From Nectonema munidae (Eukaryota > Nematomorpha > Nectonematoida > Nectonematidae), in NCBI GenBank assembly GCA_030549495.1, contig JAUIRK010001041.1, positions 1,674,001 through 1,738,000 of the forward strand: a stretch of 64,000 nucleotides of DNA, written 5' to 3'. Below the pieces are notes generated by a model. The model was not told where the DNA came from, searched no databases, and saw nothing but the letters and a program-made list of their open reading frames with translations. The stretch's first letter is position 1; each line of letters begins with the position of its first letter. This document shows positions 23,801 to 32,800 of the stretch, one piece after another. The translations under genes and the position numbers were made by a program.

Positions 23801-26800
23801 AAAAAATTTTTTAATTTTTACGATAAAAAAAATAAAAATTACACAGACATTTATAATTCCATGTATTATATATATAATATAAAATTTCTTTATATATTTA
23901 AGCAAAAATGGGAGGATATTGATCAAGATTCAAATAAAGTAAAATTTATTGATTAAAAAAAGAAGAAAATAACAAAATAATGAGAGATTTAAAAGGACAG
24001 TTTGAAAGTTTCTAACAGAACGAATACTTAACAGTGTGTATGAAGAAACGTGCTTAATACAACTAATGCACGGTAGATAACAATGCGATACTGAAATTTG
24101 GTCTCTTAGTTATATTAAAAAGAATAAAAGTGTTGACTTCTACCATGATGCCATTTATATATGCAATCTAAAGCTAGGAGTAATTCTACACTAGAAAGAA
24201 ATACTCAATATTTATTTGAAACATTAGACTTCTAAGATTAAGCCTCCTTTCTAACAATCACAATGGAAATTGTGTCAAGAGCATTGATAATAGAAACCAG
24301 TGAAGTTTTCTTTTTAAATTTTTTTGGGAAAGGTGTGAGTGATTAATTTGTGAATAAAAATAGTTAAAATTTAATGAATATGGTAGATATAAAAATTTGA
24401 GATCACTTATTAAAAGAGAATTCAGAGAAGGTGGTCTTTGCAACACTACAAAAATTTTATTATAAACATATAATGTAATCTACAAATAAGGTGCTCGGAA
24501 AAATTAAATCTTACTTATAAGATTAAGAAAGAAAGTAGTGGAGCAGGGCTGTAGCGAGAAGGGGAGGGGGGCGGGGAATTGTCAAAATAACCGACTTCCT
24601 ATTATTTTCTTCCTTTTTTACATGAATCTAGATGAATTTTCAAGATGCATTAATGTGTGTAAGCTCATTTACAATTTTATCAGAAAGCCTAATGTTGAGA
24701 AAATATATGATGGAGGGAAAATTCAAAGGATTATGGATGAAAGATGGACAGGAGATTTTGATTCAATCAACTCTATTGTCAAAAATCTCGAAAATCGTTC
24801 AAAGTCTCTCGATGCAAATACAGAAAAAAAACAGTTCATAACATAACATATTTTATTAAGTAAAAAGAAGGTTGTTCAAAACTATGAAAATTGCATCTAA
24901 AAATAATAACTTCAAATAATGAGATATTTGAGTTTTCATAAGACGAAATATCATAAGTGTAAAAACTTGAGATGACTCCAATGGAAGTCTAATCTATTTT
25001 TAAATATATTTAATGTTGGTGCATCGACAATATTTTGAGGTGAAAACAGTTCATATTTGTTTTGAATCTCCTGTTTCCTTAAAATTTTAATTCCTATTAA
25101 CACTTATGCACAGTTACTTTAAAATACTCAAATACTCATAATATACTTTTTTTTTTAATTTAACTTCTATGATGCACGAGAAAAAAAAACTTGATTCTGC
25201 TATCATATTTAGATTCATATACAAAAAATATTGATACTGATGAATTGGTCAAGAAATTTTCTAACAAAACAAGAATTCAACTTTTTTGAGCGAGCATGTA
25301 TTGTTTTTCCAAAATGAGATCAGTTTTTTTCTATAAATAATTGTTTTATTTATTCATTACTTATTTTTAAAAGCATTAAATTGCCCAATTTAAAATCAAA
25401 ATATTAAGGCCCCCTCAACTTCTCCTTGTGTCCCCAACTTCCCATTTCTGGCTACAGCCCTATAGTGAAGTAACTGAATACTTTGCAACATTGGCTTCCA
25501 AACTTATTAAACACACACTCCTTTTCACATCAAAAACTTAGTCATACAGTCAAAAAATCGAAATAAACCAAAATTTTCTCAAAATTATTTGCAATGCTCT
25601 AATATTATCAAATAAATTTAAAATAGAGCATGACATTTCAATGTTTTGAAATATTACAATTTTTTCATTTTCAATTTTTAATTTATTTTTCATTCTAAAT
25701 AAGTATAAACAATAAAATGCATTGCCATATTTTTAAATACTTTGAAAAAATTTTGATTTCAAAAAGTTTTGAAAAGATTTTGGTTTATTTCGGTTTTTTA
25801 ACTCATTACAAAAGCGTGTTTTTAAATCTATTTTTGAAAGCATTTTGGTAAAAAGTCACAAGCTCTTCAATAGTACATCAAAAAATGCATGGATGAAAAA
25901 ACGCTAATCTTAAAAGTATGGGTTATTAGGATTAATAAAATTCGGACTCAATGATATTACTTAACTCATTTTATCAAAGCATTTTACTCTGAGTCTCATC
26001 ATGGAACATTAAATTCCCTTCTTAAATTTGCTTGTAGATTGATAAATTGAGAAAAAGTTTAACATATGACGATTGATCTAAAATAAAATGACTTATTTTC
26101 ATTTTTTAGTTTGATTTTTAAATAAATAGATTTTTTACTAATTCTTTAAAGTTCACACGCACGCCTATATTAACTTTAAAATTTTATGGACACATTTCGC
26201 AGTTCAAAGGACTCCAAGAGGTTCATAACGCTGAGTAAGGCTACTTTAGCATGAACTTACACTCGTCAATTGGATTATTATCTTCATCAAGCATAGCGTC
26301 AACTTCAGCCCCGCGAACACGAAATATTTCGGCATTTGACGGAGTATCGATCTCACTTGTGCGTGATTTCAGACTGAGGAACAAGAGAACATCGTGTTTT
26401 CTAATGGCTAAATCATTTAGTAGAATCATTTAAATAAAATGTGGTAAGGAAAATAATAATAATAATAAGGATGGTGATGATGAGAGAATCATACTTTGCC
26501 ATTCAATGCGATGTTCATCCTTCATGTCCAACACCACAGTGAATTCCGCTTTAACCAAAGATGGTTTGGTATTTCCGATATTAGGTTGACCAATTTCGGT
26601 AACGTGAAAGTCCTGGAGAGGAAGAGCATAACGAGACCAGCCATCAAACATTATTCCTCCTTGTGGAGACTGCCTATAAATACATTATATGTATGAATAT
26701 CTGAATGTAATTTTAAACACTGACAAGCAAATTATATGCTTCTAGGAAATTTAAATTGATGAAAGAACATGTGGTTAGGCTTTCAATCAAAAAGGTTTTT

Positions 26801-29800
26801 CCAACCCTTTGAACGAACTTTCTGAAACTTTTTCGCCTCAAATGAATTAACTAAATATATTTCTATTGAATAGTATCACCAAAATGTTAATTATGTATCG
26901 TGGTGCGAAATATAGGGCATCTTTTTTTCTGAAAGAGTAAAATCAGATATGAAGCACCACATTAAAAAAAAATACTCTTATTATCATGGAGATATATATA
27001 CTCGCAAAATATTTGCTGATGCACTAAATTAGCTACGCAAAAATCTATGCATCCAAAAATAGCAAAGAACATCGTATATGAGTGAACATGCAGACAAAAA
27101 TATAAAACTTAAAATAATTGAAATATGCAAATTAAGGTTGATTTTAAGAACTTTTAATTGCAATCCTCGTATTGATTAATATATAGCTTTTTTGGACAGA
27201 AATCTCAAATTAACTCAAATGCCATTTTAAGTCTTTGTGATCTATGAACACAGCAATATTTTAATCTTGGCAAAAGCACTGATCAATGCGTGATCCAAAG
27301 TATGAATTAAAAAAAGAACCAAGGCTTAAGGCGAGCAAGAGCATTTTCAATATTTTCACGTATTTCATAGGTCGACTCCAGTTGAAAAAGGATGAAGTTG
27401 CGAAGGAGGTAGTCGTGAATCGTTAGGAACTGAAGATTTAGCTTTGGTAAGGAAAAGCACTCTTAAATCAAGAGAGGATTAAATAAATCAGGAAAAGATA
27501 AGAGATATCAAATGGAAATATTTGATAAATCTCATACCGTCACCCTTTAGTATAGTATGTGATTAAAATACACATTTGATAGCATTATATTTCAAGACAA
27601 CAAAACGAACAAAGGAGATGCTAATTAGGGCATGTAAAGCAGACAAGTGATAATTGCTTTTAGTTACAAACGTGTAAAAAGATACTAATTAAATCCATAA
27701 AAGGACAAAATTTCTTGGATTAACTCTGGTCGAGAACATTTTTACAAGCATATATACACCTCCACATTATACAGTGCTGTGCAAAAATTTTCGGCCACAA
27801 CTTTCTTTTTATTTTTTTGATATTAAATGGTAAAAATATGAAGATACAAGTATTTATATACATTTATATATTACTAAAAATTTTTAATTTAATTCATTTA
27901 TTATATACTTTACTTTTAAAAATGGCGTGCAAAAGTTTAACTTTATTCATATAAATATTTTTTAGTCTTATAAAAATTTATTCATTTATATTCACGTTTT
28001 TTAATAATAAATTTTTTTAATTTTATGTTTTTATTTGTTTGCTTGAGTATCTTGACTTGATCATTAATGCCTTAAATAACATCAGAACTAAGACCTAAAG
28101 TAGTATCTCTCTTAATAAATAGAAGTCAAAGGGCTATAGCTAAATTGTTTGGATTATCTAGAAGTTTTTTGTTTTATTTATCTGATAGAAGCTGAAACAT
28201 TATATATTTTTCATGGAATAGCTGATTTCTCCATTTAGGGAAAATTAAAACTGTTTACACAACAGATTATAACGTTGAAAACATCAGCATACCATTTTAT
28301 CGTTACTATATAATAACATACCTATATAGTTATATCTGGATTGGAGAGTAGACAGGTTTATCAACGATATACTTGGAGTATATGAATACTCCTGGAGTAT
28401 TTTATCCTTTTAAACATACTTTATAAAATTGGAAACTAAGAAGGCAATTAAAGTATAATTAAAAATGGAAAAACAAAGTTTACTTGAATTAAAATGAGTC
28501 AAAAGAATTTAAATTTATTCATTTAAAAGAGTTCCAAATTTGAATTTATTTCAAAATGACTTTTTTCTGATTCAATTCTTTGTCGTTTAACTTCATCACA
28601 CATTGAATAGATTTGCACTTTTGGCAATACAGAGAGAAGGGAGCAAACGAAAAATCGAAGTAAAAAAGAAGGGTGTGCAAATAAGAAAATAAATGGTGTT
28701 AGTGAATGTGAGTGAAAAATAAATTGACTAAAAGATAATAAGGAAAGGTATAGAAAAAAGCAGAAATGGAAGCAGAATAAAATTGTGTGAGATCGTGAAA
28801 ATCCAATACATTCAAAAATATATATCCGAAATCCGGTTACAAATTTAGAAAAGTGGATTAAAAAAGACATAGTAACTTAACAATATCAGCTACTATTCTT
28901 CGTGACAAATTAAAGATTAGCTTACCTTTTCCCGAATAAAATTGATTGGGAACAAGATTTTCATCCCATAAAACTTCTTCTGTAGGATAAAATGGAAGAT
29001 TGTTAAGTTTTTCAATTTGAGATTGTTTTTCCTCAAAACTACTGACCTAAGAATAAAATGACAAAATGACGCGCATATTTACTAGAAAGAAGTTTACTAT
29101 GAGCTCTAGCAAAAATTCTTTTGTATAAGGCTGACTATGTTTTTCTTCATCTGATTCTTGAGAAATAGGTATCAAAGAAAGATAGGCAGTGATATCATGC
29201 AAAACGTCAACTTTAACATCTTGAAAATATCGAAGAAGATTTTTTCTTGAGCAAACAGCAGAAACAGTGGACAAAGAAAAACTTTTCAATTCGCTGTAGT
29301 TTTTGAAGGTAGCTTTCTAAACATTAGGAATACAAATGAAACTGGAAAAAGGGAAACTTAGAAAGAAAGAAATAACTTGAAGAAATTTTATTCTTTCATA
29401 CAGACCTTGCACAACTTCAACACGACTAAGAGATTTGCCAGTCATATTATTAATTTCAAAGGACATGTAAAAACTGAGTCTATCAACAAGCTGAAAAATC
29501 AATTAAATATAAGAATGCAAATGAATAGAACATAATTGCAGTTTACATATGCTTGGCCAACAAAGCACGTATTCAAGCGGGATGAGCGATGCACATCCAC
29601 CGTACTAATCTAATATTTATGCCTTAAACTTTGGCTTTTTGTGGCTAAGAAAGTGAGAAAATGAAAATAAATCACTGAAATTAGGAATTGCTAATTTTAT
29701 AAAGAATAAAAAGATGACAACCTTTAAAATTTTTTAATACACTAATGTAACGAACACTTATTTTTGCGTTGACTGTCCATAATGTGAAAAGTATACAAGA

Positions 29801-32800
29801 TGACTAGATTTGAAGAATTGTCTTTGAATAAGTAGAGATGTGTAATGTGTATCCTATGACATATGTGATAATAAAAAAAGAAGACTTTGCAGCACAGAGG
29901 TGCAAACATATGGGTCGAGAGCAGAATGCCATCAAATGAATTTTTTATTGCATAATTGCTTATTTTATTGATGATGTGCTCACCTTGAAGCGCTCAAGTA
30001 ATAGAAATAAAATGTGATAAAGTTCCTGAAAGATTTATAGAAGTGGATATAAAAACATTTTATCAAAATCTTGGAAATGAATAACCGGAAAAAAGTTTCT
30101 GCTGCAAAAATACGCCTTGATTGGTAGTTCACACATATGTGAACAGTTTTTTCACGAATAATAAGTTAATGTTTTAAACAATTTGTTAGTTAACAGAGGA
30201 TGTTTAGTCTGTAAATAATCCATTAACAAGCGATCGATTTTAGTTTACAAATACCAGAGTTAAAATCTTATTTTAAAACACTTTAAACGTAATTTAATAA
30301 TCTACCTCTCTTCAGCAAGAAATTCATGTAAGGTAATAAATAGTTTTTTGTTTAAAAATAGAACCAATTCACATGATATATCAAAAAAGCGCTATGTAAT
30401 AAAACGTTAAGTCATTCATTACTCTGCATTTTAATTGTTGTGACTGTTTCAAAGTCGGACATTGTTTAGGAATTAAAAAATATTTTTTAAGTATTTCAAA
30501 TAATGAAAATATATGTTCAATTTTTGAAAGCGTATGGATTGAGGGATCGTTGTTTAGTTTACGCAGGAAGTAAGAAATGGGTTTAAATATTTAAAATTTT
30601 AAATTAGTTGGAGTCAGAGTTGGATTTTTCTAAGTACTCTAAGTCGAAGTCTGCTATTTTACCTCAGACCGCACAAACCTGCTTTCAAAAATAAGTTGTT
30701 GAAAAGAAAGTTATTTGAAGTTAGATACTCTTTTAGAAGGCACCTATTTCTATAAATTATGTGAAGGAAAGCGATTTCCTAAACATGAAGTTCTTTTCTG
30801 AGATAGAGCGATAATAACCATTTTTAGCCCAAGTATAACTTTTTGTGAGATCATTGCTTGAGTTTAAGAGCATATACCCAAAAATGCCAAGCTTTATTCA
30901 GGCGAATACTGCGAACACTAGATCTTGCAAAATCTTCCCCAAATGCAACTATCTTACACAACTCGAGCTACAGATGCAATCCCATTCATTTAAAGAAGAG
31001 GTGGACAAAGTGTAGCCTGTGGCTCACATAAGGCCAGCAAATTTTTGTGACAGTCGCCCCATCTTAAAATTAAAATTTTTTATTTAAAGGCATTTTTCGT
31101 AAATTTTTCAAAATTTTAGAATAAAATTAAATAGTAAGTATTTACTTGCGAGAACAAACGAGACGACTTTGATAATGGAGAAAATTTGCAATAAATCATA
31201 AAGTTGGAAGATTCGAATAAGGTATAGAAAAATCTTCTTGTAGGCAGCATTGTTAGGAGAGTGAGCAGAAAATCAAGAAATCGCACACACAGCAAAGTCA
31301 AGCTATCTAAAATAAAGGTGGAGACAGAAAAAATAGGAATTTCCTTTAAAATATACCAGAGTAGCTGGATAGGCTTAAAATTTCAATAAACCTTTGAATC
31401 AAGTTGAAAAGAAAGGTGTGTTTGAAATTTTGAATTTTGAGCTCTTCAGCACTGAGCTTGGCTTCTGATTTTTGCATGGCTTTATAATATTTAAAAAGTT
31501 TGGGATACTTTGAAAATATTTTACTTCTTTTTTTCTGAATATCGAAAGAAAAAATATAGAAAAATTTTAAAAATACAAATAAAAACAGACACCTCATTCA
31601 AGCATGACCAAGTTGAAAGTGAAACAATGTCTTGCACTTCTTTTCGAATGAAGTCTTTCTCCTTAAAAGACATGAATTTATAATTGCATTTGCAACGCTT
31701 TTATTAAAAAAAGATAGGACGATGTACTAAATAAACCAAGGTATGAGTCAAAAATTTAAGAATCTCTCTTTGCTCTTCTATACTTGCATTATAATTTCTT
31801 CCATTTTTTTCATTCAAGCTTTTTTCCACTTTACACAAACTATACTTCAGTATCTGATGAAAGAATTCTGGAAAATGTTCCTGAGATTCTTCAATCTTCT
31901 AAAAAAATCAAAAAATAGATTATTTAATTAAACTTACAATTTATTAGAAAATAACGATAAAAACAAAAATTTTCAAAGGGAAATAAAATAAAAAACTAAG
32001 CATTAATAAATGGAGTTTATGTATGAGTGATGTAAATAGATGGCATGATTATTTTAAAAAAATAAAAATAAAAAAGCAAAAACAATTTTTATTGTGCAAT
32101 ATATAGCACACTCACTAACTTCTTTCTGATTCTTTCCTATGCCATCTTATTATTAGGAACAACCAATCTCATTGAATAACAAAAATTGTTTTATTTTATT
32201 ATAGAATTGAATTGAATGTGGTTGCTAGATAAATAATACTTATTCTATATAATCTAAATTAATTAATTTTAATCAAAAGAAAAAAAAGCCTTAAAACAGT
32301 CCAAAAAATTCAGAAAGCAAAAATGTGTCTTTGATTTTATGCATGACAACGTATTCATGTACGAAAACTACCTATACCATAAAAAGACTCAGAGTTTAAA
32401 CTCAAAGAATGGAAATGCTATACAAGAATTTTTTTAAGGTGTAAGCATTTTTGGGTATGGAAAAATTAGGACAGATATAAACAAAGGCATTCAGTCTATC
32501 AATCTCATGTTAAAAATAGAAGCATTGTGATAAAAGTTTAAAAATAAAATGCAATATTCAAGCAATGGGTGTTTAATATTAGCAGTAAATATTGTAAGAA
32601 TTAAAGAAGATGCAATACGCTAAATAATGAAGCATCAGGTTATAGCAAAATGAATAGGGGGATTTTTTTAAGGATGAAAAGACAAAATGAAGAAACAATA
32701 TAAATTGGTCTTAAAGAAAAATGAAAGAAAGAATGTAATAGAAAATCAGGATATCTTTTATAGATAGTCTCTCAGTGTTATCTTTAAAGCTTCAGCCCGG

